In this document: positions 33,750-44,874 of the stretch, one piece after another
How positions within the stretch are numbered: position 1 is the first letter of the stretch
Layout: the number at the start of each line of letters is the position of its first letter
NCBI GenBank assembly: GCA_932521025.1
Contig: OW051473.1
Span: 9,610,001 to 9,674,000 of the forward strand
Length of the DNA stretch: 64,000 bases
Reading direction: 5' to 3'
Source of the DNA: Oscheius onirici
Taxonomy: Eukaryota; Nematoda; Chromadorea; Rhabditida; Rhabditidae
The notes under the pieces: generated by a model
Told to the model about the DNA's origin: nothing
Databases searched by the model: none
What the model saw: only the letters and a program-made list of their open reading frames with translations
Made by a program: the position numbers and the translations under genes

Positions 33750-33959
33750 CTGTAATTTAAATTTAAAATATATGAGCATTTGCGAAAAGATTATAAAGGA
33801 CTAGTTAAGACACAGTAAAGGAACGGGAACGAATACTGATAAACGTAGTATGGCTGTGAGAGACTGTTCACCTATGCTAGCCTTCAGACGTTCAGTGAAT
33901 GAAAACAAAATAGGATGAATCAACTGATATGAGCAGGGTCCGTTTTTAGTCAGCGGCCT

Positions 33960-34240
33960 TCGGAGTGTCTGTGTCAGTCTCTGCCTCAGGCTGACCGCAT
34001 GTTTCCTGTCACCACCATCGACTCAGTTTGTAACTGTTGACTATCGTACGGAGCACATTGAAACACTGGCGGGGAGAATTCTACGGGAAAATTCTCAGAG
34101 ATGGATTGCGAGAGAATAAACGAGTGGTCAAAGCAGGGGTCAGCGAGAAATAAACTGTCGGCGCCCTTGCAGGCTGCTCAATCGATAGCCTGAAGCCCCA
34201 AGCAGGCAAAAATAGCAAACGTACAGGGAACAGAGTGTCA
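33960..34240. repeat. Diverged duplicated segment (copy 1)
   Basis: Shares with 38320-38770 the text GTAACTGTTGACT, ACACTGGCG, TTCTACGGGAAAAT, GAGAATAAA and CAGACTGCTCAATCGAT-like sequence in the same order. Together with the exon-like match 33709-33749 / 37798-37845 this suggests an old duplication of about 0.5-1 kb. Confidence 0.55.
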
Positions 34241-34449
34241 AAAAAAGAGCGCAATAGGCGGGTATTTAGACTGAATGAGGGTCACATCGGAGGAGTTAAG
34301 GAGTCTTGGAGTGCTGATATTAATGGTTGATACCGTGACAAGATCAATGGGTACCCTTTTAGTCGAGCCTTTCAGTCGAGATCTTGCTCTCCAACACACA
34401 GAGAACGAGCCTGCCAAACAACACACACTGCCAAAATGCCTATAAACAT

Positions 34450-34522
34450 GGCCGTGTGGCGCAATGGATAACGCGTCTGCCTACGGAGCAGAAGATTGTA
34501 GGTTCGAATCCTGCCATGGTCG
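34450..34522 (+). tRNA. tRNA-Arg (anticodon ACG)
   Basis: A complete 73-base cloverleaf without intron. The acceptor arm GGCCGTG pairs with CATGGTC (two wobble pairs), A box TGGCGCAATGGATAACGC, anticodon arm TCTGC-CTACGGA-GCAGA with anticodon ACG, B box GGTTCGAATCC, and discriminator G. A T run follows 4 bases downstream as an RNA polymerase III terminator. Confidence 0.95.
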
Positions 34523-35073
34523 AAACTTTTTTTTGTTTTTTTTCTTCACAGTACCGTGTTCCCCTATACATTAGAAGCCCGGGGTTTCTACTTTTCTCAT
34601 CTTCTGCCCAAAGATGGGAAAAGTTTGGGAAAAGAAAAGGAAAAGTTGCCGCCGAGATAGCATCATGCAACATTTACGGCTATACGACCGAGTAATAACG
34701 GAACAGGACGATCAACACATTTTTGAACAGAATTGTTTTTATCAATGAGCAGTGTTGTACAGGATCAAAACGATTCGCTTGGAGAGTGATGTGAGAACAA
34801 TCTTACAAGATAACATAATGTATGTTCATTTTTGATAAGTCAGTTCAAACACTGTCTTCTGCTGTTATCTGAAACCAGCCTATGAATGAATCATGCTTGT
34901 TCTTAGTCGTCATTATTCGTTTCTTTCTTGAAAATTCAAGCATGGTTTTCTGATCTTTATCGCAAAGATCCCCTTTCCAGTTTTTTTCGACATGTCATCT
35001 TGAAATAAGTAACAGTTATTGAGGGGCAAATTGACCTCAGAAAAAAGAGTATCAAGGCATGTACAAAGTTCAT
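34523..35073. other. Intergenic, no gene recognised
   Basis: T run just after the tRNA, then AT-rich sequence up to the 3' end of the minus-strand CUB-like gene. Nothing else seen. Confidence 0.4.
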
Positions 35074-36476
35074 TCAACCGATTACAACTTTCAGATAAAC
35101 AGTTCCCCTGAGCGTATAAAATGTGTTTAAAGTGCCCGTGTAGTGGTACGGTACTCTAGTGGGATTGAGTTGTTTAGCACTGGCTATGCTTTTCACAGGT
35201 CCACCAACTGACGAGCTGACCGGTCCACCTGTTATTCCCTGGAAAGAATCGTGAACAAGTTGGATCTGACGAATGTCGAAGGGAGTCGAACCGTCTTTAT
35301 CGCCAATTATGGCCACAGCTCCAGGAGCGGTCTGGTTTCCCAGCAGTATTTCAGTGTACGTTTGCCCGGGATAGTAATAGGGCACGTATTGGACCTCATA
35401 GACGGCCAAGTCGGCGATATCTGAATAGAAAAACTAGCCGAGTTATAAGGAAAATTTAGTTAAAGTTATTGTTGTGTCTGTGGCTTATACCCTCTGGTAC
35501 TTGCAGTTCTTAGGACAAAAACCTACTGGAGTAGTCGGTGACCAAAATGGCTCCTCTATCAACGTTCGGCTTGACGGCAACATACAGAAGCAGCTGGCTC
35601 GAGTTGGTTTTCTGTTGGAGAAAGGGGTTGTTATCGGGGTAGAGACTGGAAAGATTTTTCGTGTTACACTTTTAACAACATTCTACGTTCCAATCAATGT
35701 TCCATTATCGTAGGCAAAGATGTTACCCAGAGTGTTTGACTCGGTATTAAAGTTTCCCATGGTGGTACCATATCCGACTTTGACTTCGGCAAAAGTCTGA
35801 GCAGTGATCTTGATCGAGTCTCCTTCATTTAGATCCTGCAAGTAGTAAAGGAAAGAAGGTCCGTCTGTTTTGACAGTGGATACTTTGACAATGTTCTTTC
35901 CAGGAGTGGCTGAAATTTAATTGAATTATACCATTCGTCTGTCTGGATTGCCAGGCATCAGTTTAACAGATAGCTCCACTTCCATTTTACTGTTGTTTCT
36001 TGATTGAAGGTTCAGATTAAAGCTAGACGGCCAGGCTCTGCTCGAATTTCCGCTAAAGCGACAATTTGAGACATCTTTTGGACTGGGACTCACCGATCAA
36101 TGCCTCCGAATCCCTCTAACTGGAAGTCGTCGAGCTGAGCCCATTCTCCCGTAGTTTGATTCAAACCGTACACAATAAAGTCGACATAGGCGAAAAAGTT
36201 TGCAGGGAAAGTGAACTGGAAGGAAGAAGTTGACAAGTCTATATCTTAAAATTACAACTCACAGTCCAATAGCAAGAAAGCGCTCGGAAAGTAGTGCGAG
36301 GAAGAGAGTAGGTGTCGGTCAAAAAGATTTGTCTCGGTCCGAGGTCGGTGCAAACTGAAAATTTTCGAATTTTGAGAAAAAATTTAAGCCGTATTACCGT
36401 CGATGGACTGAACTCCATTACTGACTGGAAGAGCTGATGCTGCCGAGAAGAAAAGGAGAACAACGACTGAAATCAT
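35074..36476 (-). CDS. Secreted CUB-like domain protein (nematode type)
   Basis: Seven exons on the minus strand, 36476-36398, 36354-36263, 36215-36094, 36052-35991, 35909-35687, 35645-35527 and 35420-35074, join in phase into about 347 residues. The signal peptide MISVVVLLFFSAASALPVS starts the chain. The pattern fits the nematode CUB-like family of secreted proteins, several of which are pathogen-induced in C. elegans: first Cys in VCTDLGPRQIFL, second in ALSCYWTFTFPANFFAYVDF, then VSTVKTDGPSFLYYLQDLN and QLLLYVAVKPNVD, and a second beta-rich half with VYEVQYVPYYYPGQTY and a Gly/Ser-rich linker GGPVSSSVGGPV. The middle exon 4 uses an internal GTAAAA donor, chosen because only it keeps the phase. 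Start chosen at the signal peptide. Function unproven. Confidence 0.75.
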
Positions 36477-37070
36477 CCTTGGACAGACTGAGGCATGGAG
36501 TCTTCCCGTCTCTTATAAAGACAAAAAATCATCATTTTAATGGCTAGAGAAAGTACAATTCTCTTATCAAAACAGTGATTAGTGGCTGGAGGACAACGTC
36601 AGATTTTCAAAAGCAAATACTGATTCGAACGTTCATTTGGATGTGAACCAACAAACTTGCCAAGTTGGAGGTCTTGTTGATTCGATTGTATCAGAATCAG
36701 ATGACACGAAAACTGTTCACAAGAGTAGCTGATTGAAACGGGTGTACAGAGCTAAAAATGTTTGAAGTCTCTTTTAGTTGGTTTTGATAGAACGTATTAT
36801 AGCCCTGTTTTCAAAAGACGTTACGTAAAGCTGTAGAGGGCTACAATCCTACAGGCTAGGGGGGACAATTCCGGATCCCAGATGAAAGATTCGACAAAGT
36901 TCAATGCCATGTTGATTGAGATAACGGGCCTCCTCGACTGAGTGCTGGTCATCAACACCGTCTTCCTCTCGTTGAGTTTAAGGCCGCTTCAGCAGCAGCC
37001 ACTTTAGACGGCGTTCTTAAAATTGTTCGTGACAGCCATTGAAATACTGAGTTGTAAGTCAACTTTTATA
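36477..37070. other. Upstream region, no gene recognised
   Basis: Promoter side of the CUB-like gene. No repeat or ORF of note. Confidence 0.35.
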
Positions 37071-37457
37071 CACTCCGATGCAAAAGTTTGACAACACATG
37101 CTTTTTCAAGCAAACTATACGAACGATTGGTTTTCAAGGTTTGGGACTATGGCCAATCGAGTGTGCACAGTCCCCACATCAATAACGATTCAATTCAAAT
37201 CCTTTAAAAAACGGCATTTTGTACTGGGAATCGGGTCAGTGCCGGTCGGTTGCTCATAACTCTTTCGGGATACATGGATTCTGCCGCGCCTGATTTCGAA
37301 GTTTTTGATTAATCAAAAAATGAATTTTGCTGAAAACTGTTTTCTGGGGGTTGTTGACCATGCTGAATCGATTGGCCATAGTCCCAAACCTTGGAAACCA
37401 ATCGTTCGTATAGTTTGCTTGAAAAAGCATGTGTTGTCAAACTTTTGCATCGGAGTG
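37071..37457. mobile_element. Mariner-type MITE, 387 bases
   Basis: Long terminal inverted repeats of about 95 bases: CACTCCGATGCAAAAGTTTG at 37071 and CAAACTTTTGCATCGGAGTG ending at 37457, with the match continuing inward to GGGACTATGGCCAATCGA. The element is flanked by TA on both sides (37069-37070 and 37458-37459), as after Tc1/mariner insertion. The interior of about 200 bases has no transposase. Arm divergence is low, so insertion was fairly recent. Confidence 0.88.
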
Positions 37458-37789
37458 TATACAAAGGAAGAAGAGCACATTTAGATGAGCAACAAGAAAC
37501 AGGAAAAGTTTTGAAAGGGGACTGTCAACCTATACGGCAACAACACTACGGGAAACAGTGTAGGCGACCCAACATCTAGACAGAAAATTCTACTACTTTC
37601 TTCTCCTTTTTTTTGCTGCTTCAGGTGTTCTACATAAAAGAGGTTGAAGAGCGCCTGAGCGTGCGTGACAAAGGTAACGAGGCCGTCTGAAAAAGTTGAA
37701 TTAGTTTTTTAAAGTGATGGGATAATACCGAATGTCAACAAAATATCAATAAAGTCGGAGAGTTTTTCGGCGTCCCCCACTTCCCCACC

Positions 37790-38770
37790 AGAAAAGTCTT
37801 TTGATTAGACGACCACTAAGTAAGACGACTCCATGTACGAAAGCATGTAATGGAATGAACATATGGGGTAAGTTGAGAAGTTTAAACTTAAGAAACGTTT
37901 TAGTTTTCAGAAACGAATACTGGCTGAAATTATCTGAAATAGACTAAAACGGATGTTTGTTTAGTGTTAGAGAAGGAATCAGTTTGTTTGTCGGGGGCTC
38001 AAAATAGTCGAGAGAAGTCGAAATCAGATGTAAACAGACAGTTTTAAAAATGAATTGAGAACAAGATGGCAGAGACAAAAACAATTGAATGCAGCAGGCG
38101 TCAAAGCTAAACTACTTTGAGCCAGATCCGAGACAACTGATGTAGCCGGCTGGTAACTGTTGATTCTCGTAAGGAGAACATGAAAGGCGGTGAGACAAAA
38201 AAGTTGAGGGAAAAACGCTTCGTCTCTTTGATAGTTCCGCAGATCGGCGCCAGGTGTTCATGGTTGAAAAAACAGAGGGCGTGCAAAAACAGCAGCTACG
38301 TGACATTTTCATCGATTCTGCTGGTAACTTTTGACTCTTGTATGGAGAACATGGGAACACTGGCGTGGAGTCTTGCCGAACATTTTTTGATTCAACGGTT
38401 ATAGTTTTCACAAAGAACCGCTGACTGGGAGACTTCTACGGGAAAATATTGAGAGAGAAAGCGCTTCGCCTCATCGATACTCGGCAGTTCCCCAGATGGT
38501 CGCCAAATGTTTATAATTAGAAAGTAATACCGAGAAAAACAGCTACGTTTCATTTTTGTTACCCAAACAACGAGTGGAAGTTCATACAGCGTTCATTAAA
38601 GGAGCCGAGGAAAAGATGACAACGTCAGAGACTGTTCGCTAGAGAATAAAGGAGCGATGGAAGCAGAGGACAGTGCGAAAAACATTGACAGAAATAAATG
38701 CAGACTGCTCAATCGATCTCTGATCAGTCAATAACAGCGAATCTGCACGTAACAGAATATCGGAACAATC
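37790..38770. repeat. Diverged duplicated segment (copy 2)
   Basis: 37798-37845 matches the exon-like 33709-33749, and 38320-38770 matches 33960-34240. Inside this copy there is also a shorter direct repeat: GTAACTGTTGATTCTCGTAA (38152) against GTAACTTTTGACTCTTGTAT (38323). No intact coding frame. Confidence 0.5.
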
Positions 38771-40500
38771 TGTCTGCATAGACTGTTGTTGAGGCATTTT
38801 GCATGACCGGCTCACTTCCGAAGAGTCAAGCAGCTTTGAAGTGACAATGAGAAAGATTGTTGTATCGAATTCCCTCAAAAGATCTAAATGACAGGCTGGA
38901 AGAGCAAATCCTGTCTGTACCCTGGACTGAACTTGTGACCTATTGTCTCAGTTCCAGAGCCGTGCTCACCCTATTAGTCTCACACTTTATTTTGGGAGGA
39001 TCTAATTGAGATCACTGTTCCTGCTCCAGTGACTTGATTTTTATCGCCATTGAAGAAGATATTCTTTCCAAACGTGGTGAAGAGGTTCGAATTATCGCTG
39101 AAAAACGTTGTTCAGAAAGGTATCTGTGCTTACCTGTATGGACATAGTGCCTTAGCTGTGAGGACAACGTCGATGAAACATGTGAGCTGATTGATGAGTC
39201 TTTGGCTCTGTTTCGATCTTTTTCATTCCTGTGGATCGTCATGACGTACCACTGAAAATTGTAGGTAAGCAAATTTGAAGATGTCTTACTTTTCGGCTCA
39301 TTTGGAATAATCCTCCAAGCAAAACAGTCTGTCCACACCATTAAACATCGTTTTTTGAAGCAATGAAGGAAGACGATTGTTTCCGGCGGTCAATGTTTTG
39401 TGAGCGTGCCAAAAGATCACGGAAGCTTCTTCCTTAACACAAAACTGAAACTCCTCAAAAGTGTCCTCTTCCAGGTTCTTCTAAAGATGACGAGATCATG
39501 TCCTGAAAACTATGAATCCTGAAAACTAGAAACATTAGTTTTAAATAGAGACAGAGAAAGATGAAAGAAGGCTGCGAGAGGAAAGAGAAACAGTCGAGTG
39601 TCTGGCTATGTCTCCTGACTTCTTAATCATCTCTTTGCAAAAGAATGTGCTGAGGAGAGAGAGTGCGATCTCGCGCCCTGTCTGCCTCCATCGAGGCATG
39701 GCGGTAGGACAGGACAGGAGACTGGAGAGTTTGTAAAAGGATGCGAGGAAAAGAAGGAATACGATTGCGGAAAGGGACTGGCGGGGAAGCTGAAGATGCT
39801 TTCGGACGTCGAATTTATACTAGTGGAGAGCAAAACTGCGGGAAATAGATCGTGATCGCAACTGGGGGGAATGAAACAAAGAGAGGGAGATCCAAAATAT
39901 AATCGCATTCACAACATTCCCCAGTAACTCTTGTTTTTGCCACAATTCCTCATCAGAGAACAATGTGGGAGAAGATATGAGGAACATGGTGAGGAAAGAC
40001 AAATGGGTCGAGAGTCTCTCTAACTGAACATCTGTCACTTTTTGTATCTACGCGCGAGAGAGGCTGGGACTGAGGAGCGAGGCAGTATGTTGCCATGTCT
40101 GACTTTCAAATACTCTTCCGTTTCTTAAACAAAACAAGAGCGGAGAAAACAGAAACTTCTCAAAGGGGATCGAGTTTCGGGATCTGACATCTGGCACATT
40201 TGTCATCTCCTTTCGTATCGAGGAGCGAGTCATCACGCCGTCTGTCTCCACTCTCCCGGCCAGGTGGTACAACTTTTCTTCAGGTACCATTCTCAACTTC
40301 TCAATTTTGGAAAATCCCTTAGATCCCTCTCTCCCCCCAGGTTTTTGTCTCTTATCTCGACCACCCATTCACATCAATATTGGTATCCCCTCCCTCCCCT
40401 CTCCGCGGACCCCAGTGACCACCAGGAGAGAGATCGGGCGCCTGTTTTTTTTCTGTTTTGTTTGTGTTTTTCATTGTTAATTCCTACAGATTTTCAGAAA
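38771..40500. other. No gene recognised
   Basis: Short frames only; the minus-strand frame 39012-39341 (109 codons) has no splice context. The 3' part is C/T-rich on the plus strand and probably holds the promoter and 5' UTR of the gene starting at 40501. Confidence 0.35.
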
Positions 40501-42261
40501 ATGGCTTCGACCGAAGTGGATGCCATTCTAATCGAAATTGGCTCTGGATTCGCCCAAACCGGCTACAATATAAAGACGAAGAAGGAGATTATTTTTTGCG
40601 TACGTTTTTTGACTCTAACATAATTGAAAAAACGAAAAACGCTATTGTCGTAGCTGGGTTCTCGTTATGATTTCCACGAAATTAACTATTTTTGACCTTT
40701 TCCGACACATTTCATTAAGCTTTCTGACTGCTTACTTATTTCAATCGACGCAGAGTCGAAAACTACCTATTTTTTTAAACTTTCTTACAATGTTCTCATA
40801 CTCATAATATGTGTGCAAAAATGGGTAGTTCTTGAGCCTGAGTCGATTGAAAGACGTTAGATGTAGAAAATATGAATTTGAATCGTCGAATCGTCAAAAA
40901 GATTCTTTTTAGGGCAAATCGCGGCGATAACAAACATATAAAAAACTAACTGTCCAACTTTAATGATACTTTTCCGATTTGTAATTTTTTTTAAATTCAG
41001 CTGGAACAACATACTTCTACAATCCGATGCTGGGAACGATGAAGTACAAGGGCTTGAGACAACATTGGCATATGGTACCGTGTTGTTCCCGACTGGAGCA
41101 CTCTTGGAATAGATACAAAACAGGTAGGCAGTTACAGTTTTTTCTCATATATCCATTTTTAACAGACTACTATGGTAAAGCCAGTGTGTGCGGCTCTGAC
41201 AGCTGAAGAAGTGAAAGAAGAAGCCGGCAGAGCCTACTGTGAAGTCTCGAAGGTTGTCAACCAGAAGGGATACAGGTCCACTTACTACACTGGTAGGTTG
41301 TTCAAAAATTTAGGTTTCTTTTGTCTGCTGAACTCATCGTTTTGAAAAAAACCCTTAATTTTCTAGTTACGCATGCAATTTCCAGCTTTATGATGTTCAG
41401 CAAAGTTTTATTGTTTGACGCGCTCTACAACATTACAAAATATTCAAATGATCACGTTCGCTTTGCTCGAACTTTCCGAACTTCTGTAAAGTTGTACGGC
41501 CTGTCAAATGCTTTGCTGAACATCACAAATCTGTAAAATGTATGAACAAAAAGTGCGGGTTTTTCCAAGGACAAAGGTAATTTTACAGGCTGCGGCATCG
41601 TCGTGGACGTCTCCGAGAGGGCCATGCTGATCTGGCACGACTATCTGGGGCTCGTCAGCCACTTCAATGATGATCTCCACAACAAATTTGTCCAAATGCA
41701 AGTGGTAAAGTTCACGGCTGAAAGCAGGTCTGTATCCAAACATTCTGCCTTCCACGTAAGAGTTTCGATTTTTGTTCAGTTTTTTTCCTTGCTCATTTAG
41801 GCCATCAACGTCTCTGCCGACCAGGAGTGCCGATTCAAACGACTCTTCTGCCAAGCCGACGTTGTCGTCAAAAGACGTGGAGCTGAAACTTACAACAAAG
41901 ATATTCTCTACGCCCAGTGCCAAAACGGACATCGTGTGCTGCTGCTCGACAACTACAGAAGCCTCCTTCGAGTTGGAAGTGATGTTGGACTGAAAGCTGG
42001 CGAGATGATCAATGTGATCTACTACAAGATCTACGCCGGAGAAAAGCAGCTCTACATAAGCGCCTTTTACTACCAAGACGAAGAAAAAGTGGAGTGTGTA
42101 GGATTCTGGCAAAGCCTGTGGGTTAGCTTTTTCCAATTTTCTTGCTGAAAACAGCATTTCAGGATCAATTCGAGGCCATCGGCATGGCCACAGATGAGAA
42201 TTTGGACGAGAAGTATGTCAACTCCGAGTCGAAGAAGCAGCTTTCTAACATGGAATTTTAA
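40501..42261 (+). CDS. Unrecognised multi-exon protein, one junction unresolved
   Basis: Exons 40501-40599, about 41001-41111, 41166-41292, 41589-41755, 41801-42121 and 42163-42261. The ATG at 40501 follows TTTTCAG. Exons 3-6 join in phase and encode a well-composed protein: CAALTAEEVKEEAGRAYCEV, GCGIVVDVSERAMLIWHDYL, CRFKRLFCQADVVVKRRG, HRVLLLDNYRSLLRVGSDVG, LKAGEMINVIYYKIYAGEKQ, ending QLSNMEF. Exon 2 cannot be read in one frame: its first half fits GTTYFYNPMLGTMKYKG and its second half GIWYRVVPDWSTLGIDTKQ in another frame, so there is a frameshift, a missed tiny intron or an assembly indel. The longest intron (41293-41588) contains a foldback repeat. No family recognised. Confidence 0.6.
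41391..41525. repeat. Small foldback element with TGATGTTCAGCAAAG arms
   Basis: TGATGTTCAGCAAAG (41391-41405) and its exact reverse complement CTTTGCTGAACATCA (41511-41525) flank about 105 bases within an intron. Related single arms occur near 54422 (AATGTTCAGTAAAGCTGTAT) and 63590 (GATGTTCTGCAATC), so this looks like a dispersed MITE family. Confidence 0.65.
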
Positions 42262-42266
42262 ACATC

Positions 42267-42464
42267 ATGGAGGACTGTGAGACTATTATCTATTTTGTTC
42301 GAAAACGCATTTTGCAGAACTACACGTTCTGGAATCCGGATATCGAGGCCATCAGCTGGATCAGCGACAGGTTCCTGGTCAAACGTGGGTTTTTCAATGA
42401 TTCCTTTAATAACTTCACTTTCAGCTTACGTATTGAAGAAGAGCACGTGAAAAAAGGCAGATAA
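42267..42464 (+). CDS. Short coding-like fragment, uncertain
   Basis: Directly after the stop of the preceding gene, an open frame from ATG 42267 contains NYTFWNPDIEAISWISDRFL, which reads as protein, and TTTTGCAG precedes it. A donor in AAACGTGGGT and an acceptor near 42424 would give the alternative end PYVLKKST. It may be an alternative 3' exon of the upstream gene or a remnant. Confidence 0.25.
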   Translation: MEDCETIIYFVRKRILQNYTFWNPDIEAISWISDRFLVKRGFFNDSFNNFTFSLRIEEEHVKKGR

Positions 42465-42693
42465 TGTGCGTCAAAGAAATATAGAATCGAGGATGATTGC
42501 AACTTCCACTCCAAACAGATATACAAACGAGAGGCTAAAAAAGACAAACCTGCCGAATGAGAAGAAGACACTGGCAGAGAAAAGCATTCTAATGAAAGCT
42601 AGCAGATGAACCAAAATGGAGACAGAACAAACTCAACTAGAGGGCAAAAGACATTGGGGAGCAGTCGGTCACTCCTAGTGAAGAAGAACATAG

Positions 42694-42993
42694 TTAGAAT
42701 GATAGGATAATATCCCGGTCCCAAGGCGTGATTGCAACGCCAGCAATTGGCTTCTGTAGTACAAAATTATCAGTGAACTCAAAAATTTGCGTGTAACCGT
42801 TCACGGAAATGCGGAATGAAAAAGTCAGACGATCAGACGAGTATAATATTTTTCGTTGAATTCGGGAGCAGGTGAACCTTGCATCATATTCTCTCCACTG
42901 CGATGACAATCGGATTGAATGGACAATGAACTCACGGTTATTTAGTTCCCCTTGTCTGAACCAGTAGTCAACATCCAGCAATGGGTCTCTCAC
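42694..42993 (-). CDS. Coding-like exon fragment, possibly lectin-like
   Basis: A 99-codon minus-strand frame without an ATG reads as a beta-rich C-terminal segment (LTFSFRISVNGYTQIFEFTD, then LQKPIAGVAITPWDRDIILS). It faintly recalls a galectin-type end but I cannot assign it. Its 5' end overlaps the first exon of the plus-strand transporter, so it is probably an orphan exon or remnant. Confidence 0.3.
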   Translation of the reverse strand: MRDPLLDVDYWFRQGELNNREFIVHSIRLSSQWREYDARFTCSRIQRKILYSSDRLTFSFRISVNGYTQIFEFTDNFVLQKPIAGVAITPWDRDIILSF

Positions 42994-44874
42994 CAGCTAA
43001 TCATGAACTTCTTTGTATATTCCTGCTCGGAATCGGTATTATTCTGATTATGAACGGCTACGACACGAGTTCCTTCATTTCCGAGTCGGTTATGCACTCG
43101 GTACATGCGAGGCAACCTGACCAGATTGATGGTTATGCAGGGTACTATGGGTAAGAGATTGCTAAGCCGTTTTAGCTATATTTCTTAGACCGACAGTAAT
43201 GTATGGGTTTTACACCCTTTCGACGTTACTTTCTCCCTTTGTCTGCTACAAGCTCGGATCAAAATGGACCCTTTTCACGGCAAGCCTACTGTTTACAGTA
43301 TTCATCGCCAACTATTTCTATTTGTTCTCTTACACACATTACGCTGCTCAAGCCTTGCTGGGGATCGCCTTTGCATGTACGACATATTTCTCAGCGGATA
43401 TATTCAAACATTTAGTGTACTACAGCGGACAGGGACAATACATTTCAGAACATTCAACGAGAGACACAATTTCGAGAAATTCGGTCATTATGAGTGCTCT
43501 GGGAAATCAGAGCATGATGCTGGGTGGACTCATTCTTCTGGTGATCAACATTGTAAATCCTCCGGCTATTCAAGCACCAACAGAAGGAGCTCATACGTAC
43601 AGGTGAGCTCAAGCGATTAAAAACATTATATCGTATTTCTGATAGACATCTGTCGTTTGTAACGTCGCTTGCTCCTCTTACACTTAGACAGCGCATGTAT
43701 ACAAAGTATCTGAATAGCATGGAGAGTGTGTTAGCCGTGACAACCAAGCATAGCCACTAATGACCCTCATCATAGTCCGTGCCGAAACGGAACCCTGGAC
43801 ATCAAAACAAAGGAGATATTACTAATCAATCTCAATAGCTTTTATCTCTTAATGAAAGCTGTGACAGCAAGAAATTATACTTTAGCCAGTTTCAATTGAC
43901 GTTCAGAGACTTCTCAGACAGCGAAATCTTTATCATCTTCGGAGCTCTGTTCATCTCCACAATCTTGTCCAATATCCTCTTTGCATTCTTGCCTTCAAAG
44001 CAGTACAACAGTCTCGCAATGAAGGAGCCAGCAAGTGCAGTAACGGTCACCAACCAAATTGGTATTTTTCCACATCAGCCTCAGCACATTTTAGGTCTCT
44101 TGTGGAAAACTTTGGGAGAGAAAAAGATTCTCTGCCTCCTTCCTTTCTTCATCTTTTACGGACTGCATATCTCCTTCTGGCTCATTGCATTCCCAACAAG
44201 TTTCGCCTTTTCTCATCATTTGGCCCATAACCATTATTTGCCTGCTTACTACAGTTGTGCAATCAGTGTTGGGAATCTTCTGAGTAAGTTTTTTCCCTCT
44301 TTAAATATTCAGTTTTAGCCGGTTTCTTCATTCACCACATGTCGAAGAAAAATTCTTCTTTTGGCCTAGTTCCTACAATGTGCACTCAGTGCTTTTTCGC
44401 AGTACTGGTCTACATTCTTTCGGCCGTCAGTACACCAAATAGAAGTACGATGGTACCGACGACTACTGACGGTCTTCTTTTTAATCCAAGGTTCTTTTAT
44501 AAGCGTTTAAAACGAAGGCCTCCTTTTAAGCACCGTGACAGTAATTCTGGCGGGAATCTTTCACGGAATGGCAGATTGTTGCTCCTCAACAATGCGCTCA
44601 TTCATCTGCACTATCGTTGTGCCAAAGAATAGGCTACAAGCCTATTCTGTTGGAAAACTATTCCAGTCCTTGGCCACATGCTTCGGGTCGTTCTTGGCGA
44701 CGAGTCTGAGTATTTACGCCTGGATAGTTCTTCTTGTTGGTAAGGGTACTTTAGGAAGAAAAATAGCAATGAGTTTCAGGTTCACAACTAATCTCGAGCG
44801 TCGGGTTCTACTGTGTTTGCCGAAATCTTCGAAAAGAAGAACAGATCTACAAAGTGTCTCCAATCAAAGCATAA
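42981..44874 (+). CDS. UNC-93-like major facilitator protein
   Basis: Exons 42981-43150, 43189-43602, 43907-44283, 44319-44471, 44518-44739 and 44780-44874 join in phase into about 476 residues. It has about eleven hydrophobic segments, starting with ELLCIFLLGIGIILIMNGYD. The diagnostic part is YSGQGQYISEHSTRDTISRN followed by SALGNQSMMLGGLILL, the signature of UNC-93/MFSD11-type proteins (G-Q-G-x-Y-[LI]-[TS]-x-x-S), and later GIFHGMADCCSSTMRSF with AYSVGKLFQSLAT. In C. elegans UNC-93 regulates a two-pore potassium channel; other members are of unclear transport activity. The donor of the fourth exon (GTCTTC) is weak but keeps phase. A possible cassette exon lies in the intron at 43647-43757 (RHLSFVTSLAPLTLRQ, ends in a stop). 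Confidence 0.8.

Noticed and set aside
39012-39341. 109-codon minus-strand ORF
   Set aside because: Low-complexity, no splice context, no motif.
41504-42157. 217-codon minus-strand ORF
   Set aside because: It is the antisense of well-supported plus-strand exons 41589-42121.
43647-43757. Possible cassette exon in the UNC-93-like gene
   Set aside because: It has a good acceptor and protein-like start but ends in a stop, whereas direct joining of 43602 to 43907 keeps phase; not added to the model.
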